Below are positions 15,993 through 24,330 of a stretch of DNA of 64,000 nt, one piece after another. The stretch's first letter is position 1; the number at the start of each line of letters is the position of its first letter. The DNA lies in assembly GCA_016200325.1 (NCBI GenBank), contig JACQEZ010000019.1, positions 1 through 64,000 of the forward strand. Direction: 5' to 3'. The position numbers were made by a program, and so were the translations under genes. This DNA is from Candidatus Manganitrophaceae bacterium (GTDB lineage Bacteria; Nitrospirota; Nitrospiria; SBBL01; Manganitrophaceae). The notes under the pieces were generated by a model that did not search any database, was not told the DNA's origin, and saw only the letters and a program-made list of their open reading frames with translations.

Positions 15993-17546
15993 TCATTCGG
16001 CGTTCGTTGGCCGGCTCGCCGGAAGATTGATCATTTCATTTAAAAAGTCCTCGCGGATCTCCCGCCCTTCCATCCGATTCTCGCTCATGAACGCCTTCGT
16101 CCGCTCGATCTTTCGTTCCCGGATCGGGTCGAAGTCTTTCGAGTCCCGAACAAGATGGGGGGTGAGGAAGATCAAGAGGTTTGTCTTCTCCATCCGCCGC
16201 GATTTAAATTTGAAAAACCAGCCGAGCAGCGGGATATCCCCCAGCAGCGGAATCTTCCGCTCCGTGATCTGGATGTTGTCCCGGATCAGACCGCCGATGA
16301 CGACCGTCTGCGCATCGTGAACGATGACGGTGGTGTTCGCCGACCGCTTATTGGTCGTCGGACCGAGGACGACCGTTCCGACCGTCTGGGTCGTGTCGAC
16401 GACGGAGGAGATCTCCTGATAGACATCGAGCTTCACCAGATCGTTCTCCAGCACCTGCGGGGTGAGGCGCAGGATGATCCCGACATCTTTCCGCTCGATC
16501 GTCGTCTGGACGTTCCCGCCGACCGTCTGGCTCTGTGCCCCCGGAAAGGGAACATTCTGGGCGACGACAATCTCCGCCTTTTGGTTGTCGCTCGTCAAGA
16601 GCTGCGGCGTCGAGAGGATATTCACGTCGGTCGACGACTGCAACGCGTTGAGCAGCGCCCGGATATTTACCGTCCCGACCTGCACCCCCGGCACCTGCGC
16701 GAGCGCGATCAGATCGCTCGGATTTTGATTGAACCCGCCGATCGCCGCCAGATCGCCGTTGCCGGTCGTGTAGCCGAAGACGGCGCCGAGGTCGGTTCCG
16801 AGCTGCCGCAGCTTGTCGGCCTCCAGCTCGAGCACCACCGCTTCGACATAGACCTGCCGGCGTTTCATGTCGAGCTTCTGGATCACCTCCTTGATGATCT
16901 CAAAATCTTCGTTGGTCGCCGTGATGATCAGGCTGTTGGTGATCTTGTCCGAGAGGATCTGGACCGTCCCGGTCAGCTCCCCCGTCGGCCGCGAGGTCCG
17001 CCGGGTCGGCGCCGCCGTCCGCGCGACCAGCCCCAGCAGCACCTTCGCGATCTCTTCCGCCTGGGTATTCTCCAGCGTGTAGACATGGACCGCCCGGTCG
17101 GGGGGCACCTCGGTCATCGGAAGGATTTGATAGACCGGCCCGCTCTGGACGACGCCGAATCCCTTCAGCTCCAGCACCGAGAGGAAGAGATCGTAGACCC
17201 GGTCGGCCGCCACCTTCGTCGGAGAGAAGATCGTCACCTTCCCCTTCACCCGCTCGTCGATGACGAAGTTCCTCCCGGTCAGCTCACTGACGAATTTGAC
17301 GAAGACCGGCAGATCGACGTTGTTGAAGTCGAGGGTGATCATCTTTTCTTTCGGGATGGGGTGATCGTCTTTCGAAGCGGGCGAAGCGGGTGAAGCGGGC
17401 GGCGCAGGGGCCGCAGGCCGCTCCTCTTTGATGGGAGGAGGGGTCAGCGCTTTTCCCTGCTCTTGGGCGCGAAGGGGGGCAGGTGCCCCGATTCCAGACG
17501 CAAACACAACCGAGAGCACGAGACAGGCCGCGAGGCGTCTCTTCAT
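15993..17546 (-). CDS. gspD: T2SS outer-membrane secretin GspD, short N-domain form
   Basis: A 517-residue secretin, clearly shorter than the ~650 residues of enterobacterial GspD. It has a signal peptide ending near APLRAQ, then a Pro/Ala-rich linker, then an N0 domain (ITLDFNNVDLPVFVKFVSEL) and what looks like only one N1-type repeat (VHVYTLENTQAEEIAKVLLG) instead of three. The secretin core follows (VYVEAVVLELEADKLRQLG; FPGAQSQTVGG; VVIGGLIRDNIQITERKIPLL). GspD forms the outer-membrane channel. It lies 9 bases after gspC, and the proline-rich linker may span the periplasm in place of missing N domains. Confidence 0.96.
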   Translation of the reverse strand: MKRRLAACLVLSVVFASGIGAPAPLRAQEQGKALTPPPIKEERPAAPAPPASPASPASKDDHPIPKEKMITLDFNNVDLPVFVKFVSELTGRNFVIDERVKGKVTIFSPTKVAADRVYDLFLSVLELKGFGVVQSGPVYQILPMTEVPPDRAVHVYTLENTQAEEIAKVLLGLVARTAAPTRRTSRPTGELTGTVQILSDKITNSLIITATNEDFEIIKEVIQKLDMKRRQVYVEAVVLELEADKLRQLGTDLGAVFGYTTGNGDLAAIGGFNQNPSDLIALAQVPGVQVGTVNIRALLNALQSSTDVNILSTPQLLTSDNQKAEIVVAQNVPFPGAQSQTVGGNVQTTIERKDVGIILRLTPQVLENDLVKLDVYQEISSVVDTTQTVGTVVLGPTTNKRSANTTVIVHDAQTVVIGGLIRDNIQITERKIPLLGDIPLLGWFFKFKSRRMEKTNLLIFLTPHLVRDSKDFDPIRERKIERTKAFMSENRMEGREIREDFLNEMINLPASRPTNAE

Positions 17547-17555
17547 ACACTTCCC

Positions 17556-18461
17556 CTATCGAATATCGTAGCTGAACGTCTCTTTTTGATTGTTTCGAAC
17601 CAGATCGACGGTGATGGCGCTTTCATCCTTGAGTTGCTCGAAAACCTTGAGGAAGTTCTGCGGGTCTTTCACTTCGATGCCGTTGACGCGATGGAGAATG
17701 TCGCCGTTTTGCAGGCCGATCTTCGAATAGAGGGAATCGTCGGCGATGGCGAAGATCCGGAAGCCGTCCGGCTTGCCGTCGGCGAAATTCGGAACGATCC
17801 GCGCCTTGGTCAGAAGCGCCGGGAGGTTGTCGACGGCGTTGTCGATCTCGCGCCGGTCCATCACCCAGCGGTTCTTTCCGGATGGACGAATGTTGCTGCC
17901 GGGGGTGCCGGCGGGAGCGGCGGAAACCGCCGTCGGGGTCGCGCGCAGCGCGGCTTTGTCTTCCGGATTGAGCGAGACCTCCAAGATCTCTTTGTCGGTG
18001 CCGCGGCGAACTTCAACCCGGTTCCGCCCGATCTTGGCGACCGCGCCGTCTTCTCCGATCAGATCGCCGATCCGATAGAGAAGCTGCTCGTGTGTTTTGG
18101 CGTCTTCAATGACGGCGTACGACTGCCCGTCGCTTCCGACGACCGTTCCGATCAAATTTTGATTGAGGGGAACGCGCGGCGCCGCCGGGATATCCGCAAC
18201 CGACTGCGTCGGCCCGCCGGTCGGAGCTTCCGGTTTCTTCCCCCGCATCTTGGAGTTGAAGATGTTCCCTTCGACGATGATGTTGTAATCGCGCCCCGCC
18301 CCTTTGGCCGCCACCGGCAGCGCGGCATTCTGCGCCTTCGGGACTTCGATCGACGCTTCAAGGCGCGATCCGATCGCCAGATTCGCCATGTCGGCGATAA
18401 AATAGGCGCCGGCGGCAATCATCAATAAGTGGAGGAGCCAAAAATAAGACTTCTTCATCAA
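17556..18461 (-). CDS. gspC: T2SS inner-membrane protein GspC with PDZ domain
   Basis: A 301-residue protein. A single N-terminal membrane helix (YFWLLHLLMIAAGAYFIADM) is followed by the homology region (NIIVEGNIFN; NLIGTVVG; YRIGDLIGEDGAVAKIGRNR) that contacts the secretin N0 domain. The C-terminal PDZ domain (PDGFRIFAIADDSLYSKIGL, QNGDILHRVNGIEVKDPQNF) contributes to substrate recognition. It is the first gene of the operon, with a consensus promoter 33-60 bases upstream. The start may be either of the two adjacent ATG codons. Confidence 0.94.
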   Translation of the reverse strand: MMKKSYFWLLHLLMIAAGAYFIADMANLAIGSRLEASIEVPKAQNAALPVAAKGAGRDYNIIVEGNIFNSKMRGKKPEAPTGGPTQSVADIPAAPRVPLNQNLIGTVVGSDGQSYAVIEDAKTHEQLLYRIGDLIGEDGAVAKIGRNRVEVRRGTDKEILEVSLNPEDKAALRATPTAVSAAPAGTPGSNIRPSGKNRWVMDRREIDNAVDNLPALLTKARIVPNFADGKPDGFRIFAIADDSLYSKIGLQNGDILHRVNGIEVKDPQNFLKVFEQLKDESAITVDLVRNNQKETFSYDIR

Positions 18462-18493
18462 ACCCTTTATAAGAAATGAGATTTTCGCTCTCT

Positions 18494-18521
18494 ATTATAA
18501 AGATTTTGACGCCAATGTCAA
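18494..18521 (-). promoter_or_regulatory. Consensus sigma-70 promoter of the gsp operon
   Basis: On the minus strand TTGACA (18521-18516), a 16-base spacer, and TATAAT (18499-18494) give consensus in both hexamers. The -10 hexamer is about 33 bases from the gspC start. Such a promoter predicts strong, largely constitutive expression. The remaining ~160 bases up to 18685 show only a short ATGATC/GATCAT palindrome. Confidence 0.8.
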
Positions 18522-18685
18522 ATGGGAGGGGAATACGACAGCGGTAAACCTGAGATGATCCAGATCATTTCGGAATGACATCTTCGTTCTCTGATCCGAT
18601 CTCATGAAAATTTAATATGCACTGTCGTAATTTTTAACAGATGTCCTTACGAGGTTCCGATCTAAGCGCCATTGCGGATACTCAT

Positions 18686-20044
18686 TTATTGTAAGCTCAA
18701 CAATACGAGGATTTCTCCTTCTCCTTCTTTCAGCGGCTCGAGCGCTTTGCCGATTAAAGTGCCGGGGCGGTGGATCGGCACCCCACCCAAATCAAGCGGC
18801 TCCGATTTCATGGCGATTCCTTCTTTGTCGCTGGTGACGAGCAAGTCGCCGACTTGAACTGACTTCTTCGTGGCATCGACTTTAATCTTCACCCTTCCCG
18901 TGGTGGCGACCTTGACCTTCCCTTCTCCTCCTTCGCCGAGCAGCAATCCGGGTGTCTCAGAGATGACCCCTGCCACGCGCGTATCATAGGAGCGCACGGA
19001 GGGGAGGACTTGATTGGAATGCTCTACATCCAAAATCACGACCGTTCCTGCAGGCATCGATTTGGGAGAGGTCACCCACTCGGCCACGTCTTGGTACTTG
19101 GCGGCAATGTTGCCGGTGACCGTCACATCGCCGACCACATGGAGTTTGGTAGAAGGAGAGGATGTCCCGATGCCGACGTTTCCGTTCTGCTTCATTATAA
19201 AATCAAATCCTAAACTTGGATTCCCTGAAAAGTAAACGACATTATCAGTAATCGTATTGCCAGCCACGACTCTTAATCCATGGTTTCCAACGCCAATCTG
19301 CGGTTGAAGGATATCTAATCTGTACCCTGTAGACGGAGTAGTCCCGATGCCGACATTGCCGGTATTTGTTACTATAAATCGATCTGTGAAGGAAGGCGGA
19401 GAAGAGGTTGTAGAAGTATCGGTCAAAACTCTAAAATTGCCATCGGTATCCAACATGGTTTGAACAAGTGGCATTGTATATGTTCTAATCCACGCGTTTG
19501 CGTCTCCATTGTAGCGGTGGCCCAAACTCCAATATGAATTTCCTGTAGAGTCAGTGTTGATAAAACCGAAAGTGCCCAAAGAAGCGAGCGTCCCATCAAG
19601 CCCTGGCGAAGAAGAACGAAGTAGTAGAAGGCCACTCTGATTGCCATTCCCAACAATATGTAACTTGGCGCCAGGTTCTGTCGTCCCGATACCAACGTTT
19701 CCGTTATACTTCATTATAAAATCAAATCCAGCGCTTGGATTCCCTGAAAAGTAAACAACATTATCAGTGATCGTATTGCCAGCCACGACTCTTAATCCGT
19801 GTTCTCCTCCTAGACCAACTTGTGGGTGAACGATATCTAATTTGTAGCCTGCGGTCGGACTCGTCGTCCCGATGCCGACGTTCACAGTTGTCGTCAAGCT
19901 AAGCCCGCTTTGATCTGTCCACTGGGCCTGGGCATGTGCGATCTTGGGCGTCCAGAAGATCCATATTGAAATGAGAATCGATACGATGAAGAGACCTCTG
20001 GATCGATTCTCTTTTGTCTGCTTTCTTTGTATCTTTTGGCTCAT
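18686..20044 (-). CDS. Exported fibre-like repeat protein
   Basis: A 452-residue protein with a signal peptide (cleavage near KIAHAQA). The body consists of repeated NVGIGTTxP...KLDI / KLHVVGDVTVTG motifs, the 'NVGIGT' beta-helical repeat seen in phage tail-fibre-like and bacterial surface proteins. A module containing GLRVVAGNTITDNVVYFSGN occurs twice (DNA copies at about 19193-19280 and 19711-19800). The C-terminal ~130 residues (VAEWVTSPKSMPAGTVVILD; AGVISETPGLLLG; GRVKIKVDATKKSVQVGDLL; LIGKALEPLKEGEGEILVLL) resemble the conserved C-terminal domain found after such repeats in many environmental bacteria. Function is unknown; a surface fibre or adhesin secreted by the adjacent T2SS is plausible. 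It lies at the 3' end of an AT-richer block. Confidence 0.85.
   Translation of the reverse strand: MSQKIQRKQTKENRSRGLFIVSILISIWIFWTPKIAHAQAQWTDQSGLSLTTTVNVGIGTTSPTAGYKLDIVHPQVGLGGEHGLRVVAGNTITDNVVYFSGNPSAGFDFIMKYNGNVGIGTTEPGAKLHIVGNGNQSGLLLLRSSSPGLDGTLASLGTFGFINTDSTGNSYWSLGHRYNGDANAWIRTYTMPLVQTMLDTDGNFRVLTDTSTTSSPPSFTDRFIVTNTGNVGIGTTPSTGYRLDILQPQIGVGNHGLRVVAGNTITDNVVYFSGNPSLGFDFIMKQNGNVGIGTSSPSTKLHVVGDVTVTGNIAAKYQDVAEWVTSPKSMPAGTVVILDVEHSNQVLPSVRSYDTRVAGVISETPGLLLGEGGEGKVKVATTGRVKIKVDATKKSVQVGDLLVTSDKEGIAMKSEPLDLGGVPIHRPGTLIGKALEPLKEGEGEILVLLSLQ
19193..19800 (-). repeat. Internal direct repeat in the fibre-like gene
   Basis: About 87 bases beginning TTCATTATAAAATCAAATCC recur near-identically at 19193-19280 and 19711-19800 (~520 bases apart). 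Only scattered substitutions differ, so this duplication is more recent than the other, more diverged repeats of the gene. Confidence 0.75.
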
Positions 20045-20175
20045 GATGATTCGCCCCTTTAGTATGGTTATTCGCTTTTCTCCTGTCTCTCAGATCAATG
20101 TCGCCCGCATGAACTTCTTACGAACTGGATCATTCCGTTCATATACCTCGACTTCATAGAACTATTGAATGCTCC

Positions 20176-23100
20176 CTACTTCACCGCTTGGCGAAGGTCT
20201 TGGATATGGGCCTTCTTCACAAAAGTAGAGCCAACGGTTAACGTAGGATCGGTGTAGCTCAGAGCTGTGAGCCCCAGTGCGGTCAAACCCTCGTTAAGCT
20301 TATTTCTCAGATCAATGACATGCTGGGCCCGGATAGGGTTCCCTTGCGCGGGCGGTAAGATTGGGTTCCCTTGGCCGTCCGTTGTTGACCAACTAAATGG
20401 TGCGAGCCCTGCGGTTTTACGAACGGCATTCACAGCCTTGAATAGTTCAATAAAGTGCACCGCTTTAATTATTGTTGGCGCAGATGGGTTTTCAGAGAAG
20501 CTTACGATCGGATCGTTTGTAAAAGGGAGGGTCGTCGCTAAATCGACATTACTGTATCCGGAAGTATTCCCCGCCGAATCGACCGCGCGAACCCGATAGA
20601 CGTATGTCACACCTCCATTGATATTATTATCTACGTAGGTCGTCGTGGTTGTCGTTGAAAAGGTCGTATATTGAGCATTATTGAACTTCCGCTCTATCTC
20701 ATAATGGTGTACACCACTCGGACTCGAAATTGTCCAGGTAAGACTGATTTGGGTTAAGCTTGCGGCATTCGCCACCAGGGTAGACGGTGTGGGGAGAGCA
20801 CTATTTGAACGAGGAACGCCCGATGAAATATTGCTATTTGCACTTTCGTTCTTTCCGTCAAAAAAGCGTACTGCATAATAGTAAGTTGTTCCGTTTACCA
20901 ATTGAGTATTCGAATAGCTATTTGCAGAATTACCGGTTAGGGTCGCAATCAGAGTATAAGGTCCGCCGAACTGAGTGCTTCGATAGATCCTCTGTTGGGT
21001 TATTTTTGGGCTGATATAGGGAATCCATGTCAAATCCAGCACCCCTCCCGCGTCGTCAGGATGGTCAACGACTTTAAGCCCTCCGGGAGCTGGGGGAACC
21101 GCATACCGAACCGTGGTAAAGTCGGCGGCCAATCTTCCATCATTCAGAGTAATGGTGACATTTCCATTGCGATCCACTGCCAAACCGGGAGGAGGGATTG
21201 AGTCAAACGTTGAAATATTAATACCGCCCAGCTCTGCACTGACGTAACCGCCCAGCACTGCACTGACGTAATTCGCAGCCCAGATCTGTTCTCCAGTAGG
21301 ACTATACTTCAATGTCGTATATTGGATCTTACATCCCTGGCTGTCACTTCCATAACAAGTCGTCCCTGTGACATAGATATATCCTGCCCCGTCAATTGCA
21401 ATGGCAGAGGGAATATCGATATAACCGCTATCATATCGGAGCACCCAAAGCTGATTTCCATTCGAATCATACTTAACAGTCAGGTAATCCTCTGTTTGTG
21501 CGATCCCACCCGAGAGTCCGATGTTACTTGAACCGGTTACATAAATATTTCCCTCGGTGTCTACTACGATTGCAACGGGTCGATTATACCATCCAATGTC
21601 ATACCGAGCCCGGTTATTGGGCCATTGTGCAACTCCGTTCGTGTCATATTTCATGGTTGCATAGCCACTTTTCGTTCCGTTCGAACTGACCCCAGTGACA
21701 TAAACGTTCCCGATGCTATCCACCGCCATGGCAACCGCTTGGTCGGTTCCTCCGTAATCATATCGGGCCGCCTGGGACCAGAGTGCATTTCCGGTTGGGT
21801 CATACTTGAGCGTTGCAAAGTCATCGTTCTGGCCATTTGAACTCGTACCGGTGACATAAATATTCCCTGCGCTGTCAGTTTTAATAGCAACCGCCTTGTC
21901 GTCTCCCCCATTGTTATATCGAGCTTGATTGGGGGCCCATTGTGGAATTCCATTTGAATCGTATTTCATTGTTGCGTAATCATAATTGTCGGTTTGATTG
22001 GAGCTAGTACCCGTCACATAAACATTCCCTAGATCATCTAAGGCAATCCCGGCCGCCAAGTCCTCCAGAAAATCATAACGGGCCCCTGCCGCTCCCCATA
22101 GTGGATTTCCATTTGCATCGTACTTTACAGTTGCATAATCATCATTTGTCCCATTAGAGCTAAAACCTGTTACGTGAACATTTCCCGAATTATCCACGGC
22201 GATATCCACCGGTTCATCTTGAAATCCATGGTCGTATTGGACACTCCAAAGCTGATTGCCATCTAAATCATATTTGGTCGTCAGATAATTTTGAGCAAAG
22301 CTACTCGTGCCAGTGTCATAGAAACTTCCAGATCCGGTTACATAGATATTTCCAGAGGAATCGGTGACCACCTTTGAGTTTTTAGGCACGTCGGGCATGA
22401 GGGTGCTCCAAACGCCGGACTGACCTCGCGCCCATGTCTGATCAACGATGGGAAGAACGGTGATGGTCGCTGGAATCATGGAGGATTGGGATGAGGCATT
22501 CGTAACGTTATAAATAAAATCATAGGTTCCTGCCGTGGTCGGCAATCCGTTGATTACGCCCGTTACGCTATTGAGGCTCAGCCCCTGAGGCAAACTCCCT
22601 GAAAGGATCATCCAAACATAGGGGCCTGTCCCGCCGTTGTTTGGAAGCGCATAATTGAATCCTTGATTGACGATAGAATTTGCCGTAACAATCGACACGG
22701 TCACGCCGGAAACGCTCTGTCCATTGCCACGGGCAAGCCAGCGGCTGTCAGGAACATTGGGATTGGTCCCTAAGATCGCTTCCACGCTGTCGGGAATTCC
22801 ATCTTTATCGGTGTCCGCGAGAACGGTGCTTGGCCAGGTCTTTAGCACCATCGATGTCAGGAATGCACTCCCTTGCCAACTTCCATCCGTGTTCTGCTGC
22901 GTAATCAAATAATCGAGTGCTCCCCCCGTGGCGGCATCGTTGGGCCGAAGCGCTGTTAAAACCTGATAGACGATGGCAGTATCGAGCACAGTGCTTGTGC
23001 TATTGAATCCGAATCCGCCATCGGCACCATTTCTTTTCGTCAAAAGCCAAGTGATACCATTATCAATGGCTGTTTGAAGATAATAAGTTGAGCCACAGTA

Positions 23101-23757
23101 CCCGCTGGTCCATCCCTTGGCTGTCTTAATTGCATTAATTTCAAGGACATTTAAGGCTGTCGGCAGAATTCCACTTCCGACCGCAGAGGATGGGGGCGAA
23201 GCCCCTGCATTGATGTAGGACCAACTTCCGTCGGATTTCTGCGCGAAAAGAATTCCACAGCTAAGGGCGGTGCTCAAATCCGTATCTTGACCGGGATAGG
23301 TATAAGCGGCGGCGCGAATGGCGCTCAGTGCCAGGGGGGTATCTGGGAAACTGGTATCGAAGTGATCGTAAGCACCCCATGTGGCTTGTGTATTCTTCCA
23401 ATTAACCAGAAGATCAAGATAGCTATTAACGTTTAACCCAGCCTTCTGAAGGGCCAGTACCTTTCGAGAGAGCGAATCGGTGCTGCCGACTTTGGTATTG
23501 CTCAACCAAGACACCCCCGCTGTATAAGGAAAGCCCTTCATCCCCGCATTCGCCAGCGCCTGCAGAGTCTCCGCGGTTGTGGCAACCTCCAAACCCGAAT
23601 TAGTCCTCCAACTCCCATCTCCATTTTGGTGATTAATTAACCACGCAATTGCCTTATTCCGGGCCGCATCGATTTGTGCTTGGGTAGCTGCAAGTGCACT
23701 TGAACACAGAACTAAAAGCGCACAGATAGAAAAAACAACCCGAGAAAAGAAAGGCAT
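20176..23757 (-). CDS. Large exported multidomain protein: alpha-toroid, Ig, SBBP propeller, Fn3
   Basis: A 1193-residue protein with a signal peptide (MPFFSRVVFSICALLVLCSS-ALA). Residues ~25-310 hold repeated helical units (AIAWLINHQNGDGSW, ILFAQKSDGSWSY, YLITQQNTDGSWQ) of the prenyltransferase/thioester-domain toroid type, with no thioester motif. Next come a calcium-type DTDKDGIPDSVE loop, a putative Ig domain, and seven to eight SBBP propeller blades of ~60 residues (GNIYVTG...DYATVKYDxxGNxLW). Two Fn3 domains follow (~890-1080). The C-terminus has a helical repeat with IRAQHVIDLRNKLNEG and VKKAHIQDLRQAVK. ATG at 23757 is chosen over an upstream GTG at 23784 because AGGAGG lies 4 bases before it. 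The gene follows the DUF4265 gene in the AT-richer block. It is a likely surface-bound or secreted protein. Confidence 0.88.
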   Translation of the reverse strand: MPFFSRVVFSICALLVLCSSALAATQAQIDAARNKAIAWLINHQNGDGSWRTNSGLEVATTAETLQALANAGMKGFPYTAGVSWLSNTKVGSTDSLSRKVLALQKAGLNVNSYLDLLVNWKNTQATWGAYDHFDTSFPDTPLALSAIRAAAYTYPGQDTDLSTALSCGILFAQKSDGSWSYINAGASPPSSAVGSGILPTALNVLEINAIKTAKGWTSGYCGSTYYLQTAIDNGITWLLTKRNGADGGFGFNSTSTVLDTAIVYQVLTALRPNDAATGGALDYLITQQNTDGSWQGSAFLTSMVLKTWPSTVLADTDKDGIPDSVEAILGTNPNVPDSRWLARGNGQSVSGVTVSIVTANSIVNQGFNYALPNNGGTGPYVWMILSGSLPQGLSLNSVTGVINGLPTTAGTYDFIYNVTNASSQSSMIPATITVLPIVDQTWARGQSGVWSTLMPDVPKNSKVVTDSSGNIYVTGSGSFYDTGTSSFAQNYLTTKYDLDGNQLWSVQYDHGFQDEPVDIAVDNSGNVHVTGFSSNGTNDDYATVKYDANGNPLWGAAGARYDFLEDLAAGIALDDLGNVYVTGTSSNQTDNYDYATMKYDSNGIPQWAPNQARYNNGGDDKAVAIKTDSAGNIYVTGTSSNGQNDDFATLKYDPTGNALWSQAARYDYGGTDQAVAMAVDSIGNVYVTGVSSNGTKSGYATMKYDTNGVAQWPNNRARYDIGWYNRPVAIVVDTEGNIYVTGSSNIGLSGGIAQTEDYLTVKYDSNGNQLWVLRYDSGYIDIPSAIAIDGAGYIYVTGTTCYGSDSQGCKIQYTTLKYSPTGEQIWAANYVSAVLGGYVSAELGGINISTFDSIPPPGLAVDRNGNVTITLNDGRLAADFTTVRYAVPPAPGGLKVVDHPDDAGGVLDLTWIPYISPKITQQRIYRSTQFGGPYTLIATLTGNSANSYSNTQLVNGTTYYYAVRFFDGKNESANSNISSGVPRSNSALPTPSTLVANAASLTQISLTWTISSPSGVHHYEIERKFNNAQYTTFSTTTTTTYVDNNINGGVTYVYRVRAVDSAGNTSGYSNVDLATTLPFTNDPIVSFSENPSAPTIIKAVHFIELFKAVNAVRKTAGLAPFSWSTTDGQGNPILPPAQGNPIRAQHVIDLRNKLNEGLTALGLTALSYTDPTLTVGSTFVKKAHIQDLRQAVK
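21224..21271. repeat. 24-bp tandem duplication
   Basis: Two adjacent 24-base units (CCGCCCAGCTCTGCACTGAC-type) differ at one base. They encode the repeated peptide YVSAxLGG in the last propeller blade of the large exported protein. Confidence 0.75.
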
Positions 23758-23841
23758 TAGTCCTCCTGCAAAGAGCATTGGCACTTAAAATATTGTATTG
23801 AGTGATTACAAATATGTTTCTTTCTACTGCATTAAGACAGA

Positions 23842-24330
23842 TCATTTAGAAAGAGGATGGCCGCAAAAACCTTCTTCAAAATTCCATATTCCATCCGCCT
23901 GTCCTTTTTCCAAAAGGTTGTAAACCTTATATACATCTGCCGCAGGAGGCACATCAATAGCCAATAATCGGCTTGTTGCACCTTCATACGTACATCCTAA
24001 TCCTTCTATAGGCTCCCAATACTCATTAAATTTGGACTTATTCAGATTACCTGCAAGGAAGATCCGATAAGTTGAATGCCCTCCCCTTGCAGCAACTCCA
24101 GAAAAACTTATTATGTCTCCAACATACTCTCCGAAAACCACATCATCCTTGCTCACACCATAAACATAAAATGGGCTATTTAGTATGCAATACTGGCCCT
24201 TCGAAACCTCTTTAGCCCACATTGTTTCTGTTGCGGGGCTTTTTTCGACACCCTTTTCTAATGCAAACCAAATCTTAATGAGTTTCTGTTTATCGTTTCC
24301 GGAAAGATCATGGCTATGAAGTATTGTCAT
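23842..24330 (-). CDS. DUF4265 protein, candidate immunity protein of the Rhs toxin
   Basis: A 162-residue protein without signal peptide, hence cytoplasmic. The family pattern of DUF4265 is clear: IWFALEKG, then ETMWAKEVSKGQYCILNSPF, FYVYGVSKDDVV, ARGGHSTYRIF, EGLGCTYEG, and LLAIDVPPAADVYKVYNLLE with a C-terminal GIWNFEEGFCGHP. The ATG overlaps the stop of the Rhs gene (ATGA, 4-base overlap), so the two are translationally coupled. A small cytoplasmic protein directly after an Rhs toxin tip is the standard place for the cognate immunity gene. The family assignment is by motif; the immunity role is inferred from position. Confidence 0.85.
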   Translation of the reverse strand: MTILHSHDLSGNDKQKLIKIWFALEKGVEKSPATETMWAKEVSKGQYCILNSPFYVYGVSKDDVVFGEYVGDIISFSGVAARGGHSTYRIFLAGNLNKSKFNEYWEPIEGLGCTYEGATSRLLAIDVPPAADVYKVYNLLEKGQADGIWNFEEGFCGHPLSK

